Shown here one piece after another: positions 1-6,755 of a stretch of 9,856 nt of DNA (the first letter of the stretch is position 1; each line of letters begins with the position of its first letter). Under the pieces are notes generated by a model. That model was given only the letters and a program-made list of their open reading frames with translations. It had not been told where the DNA came from and ran no database searches. The DNA lies in the NCBI GenBank assembly GCA_947628555.1, contig CANRAI010000037.1, positions 1 through 9,856 on the forward strand. Reading direction: 5' to 3'. Position numbers and translations under genes: made by a program. The DNA is from an uncultured Clostridia bacterium (GTDB lineage: Bacteria > Bacillota > Clostridia > Christensenellales > Borkfalkiaceae).

Positions 1-1569
1 CGCTGTCCCGACTGCGGCAGAGAGGTAAAGCCCGCACGCGAGGAAGCGTATTTTTTTAAAATGGGCAAGTACGCAAACAGGCTTGTAAAGCACATACTAA
101 CGCACCCGCAGTTTATCAAACCCGCGTCGAGGAAGAGGGAGATGATGAATAATTTTCTTCTTGCCGACGAATTTATAGGCAAGCCGGACGAAGAGCTTCT
201 CGCCGCCGTAGAAAACGGCACGCTGAAAACAAAATTACAGGATTTGTGCGTTTCCCGCTCCACGTTCAAGTGGGGTATTCCCGTAGATTTCGACGATAAG
301 CACGTCGTTTATGTTTGGCTTGACGCGCTTGTAAACTATCTTACGGGCATAGGCTACGACGGCATGGGAAATTCCGAGCAATACTATAAACTTTGGCCCG
401 CCGACGTGCATATTATCGGCAAGGATATAATCCGTTTCCACACAATTTATTGGCCCATATTCCTTATGGCGTTGGGCGAAAAACTGCCCGAAACGGTGTT
501 CGGGCATGGGTGGCTTTTGCAGGGCGGCGACAAGATGTCCAAATCGAAGGGCAACGTAATTTATGCGGACGATTTGGCGGATATCTTCGGCGTTGACGCT
601 ACCCGTTATTTCGTTTTGCACGAAATGCCCTACGCCGACGACGGAATTATCACTTGGGAGCTTGTCTGCGAAAGGGTAAATTCCGACCTCGCCAACACTT
701 TGGGCAATCTTGTGAAACGCACCGTTTCCATGACAAACCAATACTTCGGCGGTACTGCCGAAAGAACGGAAGAAGGCGGCGAAACGGACGAAGATTTCAA
801 GCGCGCTATATCCTCGGTTGCGGAAAGCGTTTCGGAAAAAATGAACGAATACAAGGTGGCGGACGCGCTGGATATAATAATTTCGCTGTTCCGCCGCGCA
901 AACAAATATATAGACGAAACCACGCCGTGGCTTCTCGCGCGCGACGAAGGAAAAAAATCGAGGCTTTCAAACGTATTATATAACCTAATTTCGGCAATCG
1001 AAGTCGGCGCAAACCTGTTAAAGCCGTTTATGCCCGAAACGTCCTTGAAAATTCTTTTTGAAATAGGCGGAAAGGAGAGGGCGTTCGAAACGCTTTCGGC
1101 TTTCGATTATGCCGAGGACTACACGGTTACGCCGTCGCCTTCCACGCTGTTCGAAAGGATAAAATTCGACGACATTAAGCCGAAAATAGAAAAAATCGAA
1201 CAGGCTCAGATTGCCGAAAACTCACCCGCCGACGAAAAATGCAAATCGCCCGCGACAATAGACGATTTCGACAAAATAGAAATGCGCGTCGGCACGGTCA
1301 TTGCCTGTGAGGCGGTAAAAAAGAGCAAGCTTTTGCACGAAACCGTAAAGGTGGGCTCGAAAACTTTATCCGTGCTTTCGGGAATAGCCAAATATTATAC
1401 TGCCGAGGAAATGGTCGGCAAAAAAGTTATAGTTGTGACGAACCTGCCCCCCCGCGAGATGAAGGGCATTATGTCGGAGGGTATGATTGTCTGCGCCGAA
1501 GCGCCCGACGGCACTTTGTCGCTCGTATCGCCCGAAAAGGACGTTCCCGACGGGAGTTTGCTTTCGTGA
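1..1569 (+). CDS. metG: Methionyl-tRNA synthetase (MetRS) with C-terminal tRNA-binding domain, 5' end cut by window
   Basis: Charges tRNA-Met with methionine in the cytoplasm (class I synthetase). The reading frame is open from base 1, so the gene starts upstream; 522 residues are visible and roughly 120-140 are probably missing, including the HIGH motif. The first codons read RCPDCGRE, the second half of the zinc knuckle (Cys codons at 4-6 and 13-15), followed by the conserved EEAYFFKM. The catalytic KMSKS loop is at 532-546, and DLANTLGNLVKR marks the start of the anticodon-binding helical domain. From about 1261 to the end a fused EMAP/Trbp111-like OB-fold domain is recognisable (DFDKIEMRVGTV, LSGIAKYY, SEGMIVCAE), which in this family promotes dimerisation and tRNA binding. 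The stop codon overlaps the tatD start by 4 bp, suggesting one operon. The in-frame ATG at 61 is internal, not the real start. Confidence 0.97.
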   Translation, partial: RCPDCGREVKPAREEAYFFKMGKYANRLVKHILTHPQFIKPASRKREMMNNFLLADEFIGKPDEELLAAVENGTLKTKLQDLCVSRSTFKWGIPVDFDDKHVVYVWLDALVNYLTGIGYDGMGNSEQYYKLWPADVHIIGKDIIRFHTIYWPIFLMALGEKLPETVFGHGWLLQGGDKMSKSKGNVIYADDLADIFGVDATRYFVLHEMPYADDGIITWELVCERVNSDLANTLGNLVKRTVSMTNQYFGGTAERTEEGGETDEDFKRAISSVAESVSEKMNEYKVADALDIIISLFRRANKYIDETTPWLLARDEGKKSRLSNVLYNLISAIEVGANLLKPFMPETSLKILFEIGGKERAFETLSAFDYAEDYTVTPSPSTLFERIKFDDIKPKIEKIEQAQIAENSPADEKCKSPATIDDFDKIEMRVGTVIACEAVKKSKLLHETVKVGSKTLSVLSGIAKYYTAEEMVGKKVIVVTNLPPREMKGIMSEGMIVCAEAPDGTLSLVSPEKDVPDGSLLS

Positions 1570-2339
1570 ATTATATTGACGTTCACTGTCACCTCGACGG
1601 AGACGCGTACGGCGACGTTTCCGCGCTGACGGAAAAAATCAGGGCGGCGGGCGTAAAAAAAATCATAGCCGTAGGCTACGATTTGGAAACTTCGCTGTTT
1701 TCCCGCGGGCTTGCCGAGAAATATGATTTTTGCTATTTCACGGCGGGATTTCACCCTACCGAGCTTAAAAATTATTCGGAAACGTCCCTTGATAAAATTT
1801 CTTCGCTCGCTTCCCATCCCAAATGCGTCGCGATAGGCGAAATCGGGCTCGATTATCATTATCCGGACACGGATAAGGCTTTGCAGCGCGAGGTATTTTT
1901 AAAACAGTTGGAGCTTGCATATTCTTTGGGACTGCCCGTGCAGATTCATTCGCGGGATTGCGCGGAGGACATGCTTACGCTTTTAAAAGAGAACGCCCGT
2001 CTTTTGAAAAACGGCGCGCTTTTGCATTGCTATTCCCATTCTACCGAAATCGCCTTAGAACTTGAAAAATTAGGTTTATATTTCAGTTTCGGCGGAACAA
2101 GCACTTGGCGCGGCAGCAAAAAGGCGAGGAGAACCATAGCCGCTTTAAAAGAAAGCCGCCTTCTTACGGAAACGGATAGCCCCTATCTTCCCCCCGAAAG
2201 CATATACGGAACGTTTCCCAACACTCCCGCAAGCATACCCGAAATTTTAAAAAATATGGCGGACGTACGCGGTATTTCGGAAGAATATATGGCTGAAAGG
2301 GTGTGGGAAAACGCCCATATCCTGTTTAAAAAATTATAA
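1566..2339 (+). CDS. tatD: TatD-family metal-dependent hydrolase (DNase)
   Basis: A 257-residue TIM-barrel metallohydrolase of the TatD family. Members are 3'-5' DNases linked to DNA repair or degradation; the precise substrate here is inferred only from family. The expected metal ligands are present: DVHCH near the N terminus (His7, His9), GEIGLDYH with Glu92, QIHSRD with His128, LHCYS with His154 and ETDSPYL with Asp204. Length is normal. The start is GTG at 1566, sharing the bases GTGA with the metG stop; GGGAG at 1552-1556 lies 9 nt upstream and supports this start. Overlap and order match the Firmicutes metG-tatD pair, so translation is probably coupled. A hairpin terminator follows within 6 bp of the stop. 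The gene looks intact. Confidence 0.95.
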   Translation: MNYIDVHCHLDGDAYGDVSALTEKIRAAGVKKIIAVGYDLETSLFSRGLAEKYDFCYFTAGFHPTELKNYSETSLDKISSLASHPKCVAIGEIGLDYHYPDTDKALQREVFLKQLELAYSLGLPVQIHSRDCAEDMLTLLKENARLLKNGALLHCYSHSTEIALELEKLGLYFSFGGTSTWRGSKKARRTIAALKESRLLTETDSPYLPPESIYGTFPNTPASIPEILKNMADVRGISEEYMAERVWENAHILFKKL

Positions 2340-2344
2340 AATCA

Positions 2345-2370
2345 AAGCCCACAAATGTGGGCTTCTTTAT
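2345..2370 (+). terminator. Rho-independent terminator after tatD
   Basis: Perfect stem AAGCCCAC (2345-2352) with GTGGGCTT (2357-2364) around the tetraloop AAAT, followed by CTTTAT. It starts 5 bp after the tatD stop codon and would end the metG-tatD transcript. The U-tract is short, so some read-through into rsmA is possible. Confidence 0.8.
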
Positions 2371-2447
2371 CATAGGTATATTTGGTTTGTAACTCGGGCT
2401 ATATAAATGCAATTAACGGCTTTTATACGTTGCCGGACAAACCGGAA

Positions 2448-2468
2448 GTAAGCTTTTAAATAGCTTAC
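2448..2468. repeat. Inverted repeat in the tatD-rsmA gap
   Basis: GTAAGCT (2448-2454) and its exact reverse complement AGCTTAC (2462-2468) flank a 7 bp TTTAAAT spacer. It lies 55 bp before rsmA in the gap 2371-2523. It may be an operator or a hairpin in the rsmA leader. A -10-like TATAAA is present at 2402-2407, but no good -35 pairs with it, so no promoter is called. No small gene is found in this gap. Confidence 0.4.
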
Positions 2469-2523
2469 GTTAGTAGTTTGGCGCGAAAAACGCAATACAT
2501 ACCCCAAAATCGGCGGCTAAATT

Positions 2524-3363
2524 ATGGAAAACAACGTAAAAGATACACTGCGGGAGACGGGTTTTAATTTTAAAAAACGCCTCGGCCAAAACTTCATAAC
2601 GGATAAAAATCTGCTTGAATCGATAGTGCGGGAAGCGGGCGTCGGAGATGCGGATACGGTTGTCGAAATCGGCTGCGGCGCAGGTACTTTGACGCGCGTT
2701 TTGGCCGAACATGCGAAAAAAGTCATAGGTTTTGAGGTGGACGGCGACCTGCGACCCGTGTTAAGCCGTACGCTTTCGGGAGTGGAAAACGCCGAGATTT
2801 TTTTCAAAGATTTTTTAAAGGTCGATTTGCGGGACTTTGAAAAGGAATACGGCGGGTATTCTGTCGTGGCGAATATACCGTATTATGTTACAACTCCGCT
2901 TATCACTAAAATTCTCGAAGAAAGCAAGCTTTGCAAATCGCTTACGGTAATGGTGCAGGAAGAGGTGGCGGAACGGCTTTGCGCGCGTGAAAATACGCCC
3001 GAATACGGCGCTATAACCGCCGTAATCGCTCTGCGCGCCTCTGCCGAAATAGTAAAAAGAGTGCCGCGGGAGATGTTTATTCCACGCCCCAACGTTGACA
3101 GCGCCGTGGTGAAAATGACGGTGGAAGACGGCAGAATCGCCGTTGACGACCCCGAAACCTATAAAAAGACGGTGCATGCCGCCTTTCGTTCGCGCCGTAA
3201 AACGCTTGAAAACAATCTTGTAAGCTGTTTCGGGTTGCCAAGGGAAATCGCGCGGGAAATTCTCTTTGAAAGCGGCATAGCGCCCAAAGCCCGCGGTGAA
3301 ACCTTATCCCCCCGACAATTTGCCCGCTTATCGGATGTTTTGCACGCCCGCTTGCTAAAATAA
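2524..3363 (+). CDS. rsmA: 16S rRNA (adenine(1518)-N6/adenine(1519)-N6)-dimethyltransferase RsmA (KsgA)
   Basis: Dimethylates two adjacent adenines in the 3' helix 45 loop of 16S rRNA using S-adenosylmethionine, a late step and checkpoint in 30S maturation. The 279-residue protein shows the family order: KKRLGQNF near residue 17-24, SAM motif I EIGCGAGTLT (48-57), the acidic ribose-binding GFEVD (69-73), and the catalytic motif IV NIPYYVTTP (117-125); PREMFIPRPNVDSAVV follows. The usual motif I is EIGPGLGALT, so the Cys and Ala here are mild variants. The start is bounded by an in-frame TAA at 2518-2520, leaving ATG 2524 as the only sensible start. No Shine-Dalgarno sequence is obvious before it, which may mean weak or unusual initiation. 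It stands alone between tatD and the SPFH gene, without the rnmV neighbour often found in Firmicutes. Confidence 0.96.
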   Translation: MENNVKDTLRETGFNFKKRLGQNFITDKNLLESIVREAGVGDADTVVEIGCGAGTLTRVLAEHAKKVIGFEVDGDLRPVLSRTLSGVENAEIFFKDFLKVDLRDFEKEYGGYSVVANIPYYVTTPLITKILEESKLCKSLTVMVQEEVAERLCARENTPEYGAITAVIALRASAEIVKRVPREMFIPRPNVDSAVVKMTVEDGRIAVDDPETYKKTVHAAFRSRRKTLENNLVSCFGLPREIAREILFESGIAPKARGETLSPRQFARLSDVLHARLLK

Positions 3364-3365
3364 CG

Positions 3366-3402
3366 GCGTTAAAAACGCTAAAACCCGTCCTTCCGTTTTT
3401 AA
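3366..3402 (+). terminator. Possible weak terminator or hairpin after rsmA
   Basis: Two mutually exclusive stems follow the rsmA stop. One is GCGTT/AACGC (3366-3370 with 3374-3378, loop AAA). The other is TTAAAAACG (3369-3377) with CGTTTTTAA (3394-3402) and a 16 nt loop. Neither has a proper GC-rich stem followed by a U-tract, so termination here would be inefficient. The call is tentative. Confidence 0.25.
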
Positions 3403-3436
3403 ACTACGATTTTCGGCTTGAAATTAAAAATAATTA

Positions 3437-3465
3437 TTGACAAATGTAAAAATTTGTAATATAAT
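3437..3465 (+). promoter_or_regulatory. Consensus sigma-A promoter P1 upstream of the SPFH gene
   Basis: TTGACA (3437-3442) and TATAAT (3460-3465) are both perfect matches, with the optimal 17 bp spacer. The AT-rich run at 3421-3436 resembles an UP element. Transcription would start near 3472-3474. A 6 bp inverted repeat, ACAAAT / ATTTGT (3440-3445 and 3452-3457), fills the spacer and overlaps the -35, the usual place for a repressor operator. The nearest downstream gene starts about 180 nt later. Confidence 0.85.
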
Positions 3466-3502
3466 GTTTATACAATAAAATTTCGGTATAAGAGGGAGTA
3501 AT

Positions 3503-3532
3503 TTGCGCTTGCGGGGTAAGCCGCGGGCGTAA
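3503..3532 (+). other. Possible 9-codon upstream ORF in the leader
   Basis: TTG at 3503 follows GGGAG (3494-3498) by 4 nt and opens a frame encoding MRLRGKPRA, then TAA at 3530-3532. The ORF occupies exactly the bases of the 12 bp hairpin, so translation and folding would exclude each other, as in leader-peptide attenuation. A TTG start and short length make a chance occurrence quite possible. Confidence 0.2.
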
Positions 3533-3577
3533 CGAACCGTCAGAACGGCGATATTTTCGTCCGGATAGTTTTAAAAT

Positions 3578-3607
3578 GTGACTCACACATATGCGTTAAG
3601 GTATAAT
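3578..3607 (+). promoter_or_regulatory. Second promoter P2, proximal to the SPFH gene
   Basis: GTGACT (3578-3583, 4 of 6 matches to TTGACA) and a perfect TATAAT (3602-3607) are separated by 18 bp. A start near 3614 would give a short leader of about 40 nt. The -35 lies in a perfect odd palindrome, TGTGA-C-TCACA (3577-3587), a possible operator. Because this -10 contains the upstream in-frame ATG at 3606, that ATG cannot be translated from P2 transcripts. Confidence 0.55.
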
Positions 3608-3641
3608 GTGCGGGTCGTTTTTTTATGCCGAATATAAAATG

Positions 3642-3647
3642 AAGGAG
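3642..3647 (+). promoter_or_regulatory. Ribosome binding site that sets the SPFH start
   Basis: AAGGAG ends 6 nt before the ATG at 3654. It decides in favour of that codon over the in-frame ATGs at 3606 and 3639, which lack such a site. Confidence 0.85.
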
Positions 3648-3653
3648 AAATTT

Positions 3654-4751
3654 ATGATTTTCGTACTTATCACAACCTTTGTATTCCTTGCCGTAATTTT
3701 CGGCGCAGCGTTTATCTTTATTTGGAATTACGGCAAAAAAAGACGCCAAAGCGGCAAAAAGCCAATACATATGGCAATTCCCGCCGTTATGCTTGCGGTG
3801 GGGTTAATCGGAATGGCGCTTTTACCCGGTTCCTTCCACACCGTTAATGCGGGTGAGGTCGCAGTGGTAAAAAGAATGGGCGTTATTACAAAAGTTGAGC
3901 AGCCGGGCACTTATTTTGATTTTTGGGCTGTCAACCAATATGAGATTTATGACGCGAAAGTCCAGCAGATTTCAATAACGGACGACGCATATACCGCCGA
4001 CGCGCAGTCCATGCAGATATCCATGGTCGTACAGTTCCAAATCCGTCAGGATAACGTTAAGGAAATCGCGCTGAATTACGGCGGCTTGCAGTCGCTTACC
4101 AATCTTATCCAAAGCGTGGCGCTCGAACGCACTAAAAGCGCGCTTTCTCAATATGCCGCGGAAAAACTGATTGAAGAGCGTAACTCGCTTTCTCCTCTCG
4201 TCGAAACCGTTGTCGAGGAGGCGATAGGCGAAAAATATTATGTAACCTTTAAAAGCGCGGTGCTTACGGATATCACTTTCTCGGACGCATTCGAGGCAGC
4301 CGTCGAAGCGAAGATGATGGCTCAGCAGGAAAAATTGCAGGCGGAATACGAAAACGAAAAGAAAAAGGAACAAGCCGACACCGAACTTTATATAGCCGAA
4401 CAGCAGGCAAAAGCTTTGGTTGCGAAAGCCAAGGCGGAAGCGGACGCAAAGATTGAAGAAGCTACCGCAGAAGCGCGTTCCATTATGCTGAAAAGCGTTG
4501 AAATAGCGCGTATGCTCGGCTATGAGATTAACGAAATCCAAAACGAAATTACCGCCGGGGACGGCACGGTAATAACCGAAATCACATACGAAATAGTGTT
4601 TGACGACCACCATACGGGCGCGGATATCGCCGAATATCTTAAATATATAGAATATCTTTCCAAATGGAACGGCGAACTTCCCAAGGTTTGGACGGGCGAA
4701 GGCGGATTTATGATAACCGTGCCTGCGGACGGCGCGGCTACGGAAGGTTAA
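3654..4751 (+). CDS. SPFH/Band 7 (prohibitin-like) membrane protein
   Basis: A 365-residue membrane-anchored scaffold protein of the stomatin/prohibitin/flotillin/HflC-K superfamily. Such proteins form ring-like oligomers that organise membrane domains or modulate proteases such as FtsH; the specific role here is unknown. Two hydrophobic segments are visible: residues 2-24, and about 37-58. They are separated by a strongly basic KKRRQSGKK loop. The SPFH domain follows (about 60-215; VNAGEVAVVKRMG and QPGTYFDFW at its start). Then comes an Ala/Glu/Lys/Gln-rich helical, coiled-coil-like stretch (about 212-285) and a C-terminal region with YLSKWNGELPKVWTGEGG, similar to prohibitin-family tails in Clostridia. 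Start chosen by AAGGAG at 3642-3647. It has two upstream promoters of its own and ends before a strong hairpin, so it appears to be a single-gene unit. Confidence 0.88.
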   Translation: MIFVLITTFVFLAVIFGAAFIFIWNYGKKRRQSGKKPIHMAIPAVMLAVGLIGMALLPGSFHTVNAGEVAVVKRMGVITKVEQPGTYFDFWAVNQYEIYDAKVQQISITDDAYTADAQSMQISMVVQFQIRQDNVKEIALNYGGLQSLTNLIQSVALERTKSALSQYAAEKLIEERNSLSPLVETVVEEAIGEKYYVTFKSAVLTDITFSDAFEAAVEAKMMAQQEKLQAEYENEKKKEQADTELYIAEQQAKALVAKAKAEADAKIEEATAEARSIMLKSVEIARMLGYEINEIQNEITAGDGTVITEITYEIVFDDHHTGADIAEYLKYIEYLSKWNGELPKVWTGEGGFMITVPADGAATEG

Positions 4752-4795
4752 TACGGAAAACCAAAAGAGTAGTCGGCAATAATAATCAAGAAAAC

Positions 4796-4823
4796 GCCGC
4801 GCGGGCTTTCAAGCCCGCGCGGC
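4796..4823 (-). terminator. Strong hairpin terminator between convergent genes, best oriented for mnmG
   Basis: A perfect GC-rich stem pairs 4796-4807 with 4812-4823 (GCCGCGCGGGCT and its complement; loop TTCA). On the minus strand it is followed by GTTTTCTTGATTATT, a fair U-tract that would end the mnmG transcript. On the plus strand the next T-run (4840-4845) is 16 nt away, so plus-strand termination for the SPFH gene is plausible but less classical. Confidence 0.8.
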
Positions 4824-4850
4824 TATCGTAATCCGCCCGTTTTTTAAAGG

Positions 4851-6710
4851 TTAATTTTTAGTTGCAAGCCAGACCATTAAAACGGTCACGTCCGCGGGGT
4901 TCACGCCGGAAATCCTGCCAGCCTGCCCCAGTGTGAAAGGGCGCACGCGTTCCAGCTTTTCGCGCGCTTCAAGCCTTAGGCCGCCGATTGAAGAATAATC
5001 GATATCGGGCGGCAATCTTTTTTGTTCGAGTTTTTGGGCGCGCTCTATCTGCCGCGCGTTCTTTTTAAGGTAACCTTCGTACTTTACCGTGGCCTCCGCG
5101 CTTTTGACTAATTCCTGCGGAGCGTCCCGCAAAATGCCGAAAAAGTCGCATATGTCCTTTATTTTTGCCCCTCGGCGGATAAGGTCCGCATAGGTAAGAC
5201 CGCCCGCAGTGCCCGAAATAGAGTATTTTTTCAAAAATTCTGCGCACGCGCCCGACTGCGGCTTGCCGTCAAGTCTATTTAAAACGTCGTCGTACCAGGC
5301 AAGGCGCATGAAGTAAAGCTTACCGCGTTCTTCGGTAAAAAGCGGAGTGCCCATTATTTTGGGCGTAAGGCGGAAATCCGCCGTGTCTTGCCTTAACGAA
5401 ACGGAATATTCCGCGCGCGAGGTCATCATTCTGTACGGTTCGTCCGTGCCTTTGGTTACAAGGTCGTCTATAAGCACGCCTATATATCCCTCGTCCCGCC
5501 CGATTATCAAAGGTTCTTTGCCCAAAATTCCGAACGCGGCATTGATTCCCGCAATAAGCCCCTGCGCCGCGGCTTCCTCATAGCCCGAAGTGCCGTTAAT
5601 CTGCCCCGCCGTATAAATTCCCGCCGTCTTTTTAAATTCAAGGGTAGGATATACGTCAAGCGTATCTATGCAATCGTATTCTATGGCATAGGCGTATCTC
5701 ATTATGTCGCAGTTTTCCAGCCCTTTCACGGAGCGGTACATCTTTTTCTGGACGTCGTGCGGCATGGAGGACGACATCCCCTGCACGTAAATTTCATTTG
5801 TGTCCGCGCCTTCGGGTTCAAGGAAAATCTGATGCCTTTCCTTATCTGCAAACCGCACTACTTTCGTTTCTATCGAAGGGCAGTATCGCGGCCCCGTGCC
5901 CGTTATTTCTCCGTTATAAAGGGGGGAACGTTCAAGGTTGTCTTTGATTATACCGTGCGTTTGCGCATTTGTATATGTTATAAAGCATTGCCGCTTGTTT
6001 TCGGGCTGGCTTTCGTGCAGGAAAGAAAAAGCGCCTATGTTTTCCTCGCCGTCCTGCGCCTGACATTCGCCGAAATTTACGGTGCGGCCGTCAAGTCTTG
6101 CGGGAGTGCCCGTTTTGAATCGCCTTATGTTGAAGCCGAGCCTTATAAGACAGCCGGTAAGGGCGGTAGCGGGGGCGAACCCGGCGGGACCGCTTTTTTT
6201 GCGCACTTCCCCCGTAACAGTTTCGGCGTTGAGATATACGCCCGTCGCAATAATCACGGCTTTACATTCCAGAATACCTCCGTATTCCGTTTTAACGCCG
6301 CACGCCCTGCCGTTTTCGACAAGGATATCTACGGCTTCCCCCTGAATTATACGCAGATTTTCACAGTTTTCAAGCGTGCGCTTCATCTCCCTGTGGTAGG
6401 CGTTTTTGTCGCATTGGGCGCGCAGGCATTGCACGGCTTCGCCCTTGCCTTCGTTCAGCATGCGTATTTGTATTGCCGTTTCATCTGCGCATATCGCCAT
6501 CTGCCCGCCGAGCGCGTCTATTTCCCGTACAAGATGCCCTTTTGCGGTGCCGCCTATGGAAGGATTGCACGCCATGAACGCTATGCTGTCGAGATTTAAT
6601 GTTAAAACGGCGGTTTTAAGCCCCAGCCGCGCCGCAGCCAGCGCCGCCTCGCAGCCCGCGTGACCCGCGCCTATAACTACTATATCGAATTTTCCCTCAA
6701 TAAAGTCCAT
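4851..6710 (-). CDS. mnmG: tRNA uridine-5-carboxymethylaminomethyl modification enzyme MnmG (GidA)
   Basis: With MnmE it installs the carboxymethylaminomethyl group at C5 of wobble uridine-34 in certain tRNAs, using FAD and a folate one-carbon donor. The 619 residues match the usual family length. The N-terminal FAD-binding Rossmann motif is VIGAGHAGCEAA (12-23). The two conserved cysteines are present: Cys48 in FMACNPSIGG and Cys277 in GPRYCPSIE. NGTSGYEEAAAQG (372-384) is a further FAD-binding signature, and the C terminus carries the MnmE/tRNA-interacting region with TLGQAGRISGVNPADV. It lies 64 bp downstream of dnaA on the same strand, without an obvious promoter of its own, so it is probably co-transcribed with dnaA. 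No good Shine-Dalgarno sequence precedes the ATG; instead a hairpin ends 12 nt upstream. mnmE and rsmG, its common neighbours, are not in the window. Confidence 0.97.
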   Translation of the reverse strand: MDFIEGKFDIVVIGAGHAGCEAALAAARLGLKTAVLTLNLDSIAFMACNPSIGGTAKGHLVREIDALGGQMAICADETAIQIRMLNEGKGEAVQCLRAQCDKNAYHREMKRTLENCENLRIIQGEAVDILVENGRACGVKTEYGGILECKAVIIATGVYLNAETVTGEVRKKSGPAGFAPATALTGCLIRLGFNIRRFKTGTPARLDGRTVNFGECQAQDGEENIGAFSFLHESQPENKRQCFITYTNAQTHGIIKDNLERSPLYNGEITGTGPRYCPSIETKVVRFADKERHQIFLEPEGADTNEIYVQGMSSSMPHDVQKKMYRSVKGLENCDIMRYAYAIEYDCIDTLDVYPTLEFKKTAGIYTAGQINGTSGYEEAAAQGLIAGINAAFGILGKEPLIIGRDEGYIGVLIDDLVTKGTDEPYRMMTSRAEYSVSLRQDTADFRLTPKIMGTPLFTEERGKLYFMRLAWYDDVLNRLDGKPQSGACAEFLKKYSISGTAGGLTYADLIRRGAKIKDICDFFGILRDAPQELVKSAEATVKYEGYLKKNARQIERAQKLEQKRLPPDIDYSSIGGLRLEAREKLERVRPFTLGQAGRISGVNPADVTVLMVWLATKN

Positions 6711-6722
6711 ATCCGTAAATTA

Positions 6723-6749
6723 TTATTGCCCGTTTCTTACGGGCAATAA
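6723..6749 (-). other. Hairpin between dnaA and mnmG
   Basis: TTATTGCCCGT (6723-6733) pairs perfectly with 6739-6749 around TTCTT: an 11 bp stem. Read on the minus strand it follows dnaA but is succeeded by TAATTTACGGAT rather than a U-tract, then by the mnmG ATG. It may be a leaky terminator, an mRNA processing or stability element, or a structure controlling mnmG translation. Confidence 0.55.
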
Positions 6750-6755
6750 AAGTAA

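Larger units (their letters stand above)
3472..3653 (+). promoter_or_regulatory. Long structured 5' leader (or small RNA) before the SPFH gene
   Basis: The RNA from P1 would run about 180 nt before the SPFH start. It begins with a GAGGGAG run (3492-3498), then a continuous 12 bp stem (3503-3514 with 3521-3532, hexaloop GGTAAG) that includes three G-U pairs. Next comes a small hairpin CCGT-CAGA-ACGG (3537-3548) that can be enclosed by ACGAA/TTCGT (3532-3536 with 3556-3560). An alternative pairing, CGGCGA with TCG-T-CCG (3546-3563), competes with the small hairpin. A run of seven T occurs at 3618-3624, but no strong stem sits directly before it. The G-U pairs suggest function as RNA. No known riboswitch or sRNA family is recognised with confidence. 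Confidence 0.45.

Noticed and set aside
235..741. 168-codon minus-strand open frame inside metG
   Set aside because: Antisense to the conserved MetRS core including the KMSKS loop; no ribosome binding site or recognisable domain.
3491..3565. Resemblance of the leader to the yybP-ykoY manganese riboswitch (GGGAGTA motif, then a hairpin)
   Set aside because: Only the 5' motif is partly matched. The closing 3' strand with the conserved AAGACC-like segment is not found, and the gene is not a known metal transporter. A covariance-model search would settle it.
3606..3653. Upstream ATG giving a 16-residue extension of the SPFH protein
   Set aside because: This ATG is part of the TATAAT of promoter P2 and has no ribosome binding site, while AAGGAG sits at the right distance from the ATG at 3654.
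5757..6599. 280-codon open frame on the plus strand inside mnmG
   Set aside because: It lies wholly antisense to a well conserved MnmG coding sequence, and its translation resembles no protein I recognise. Long antisense frames are common with this codon use.
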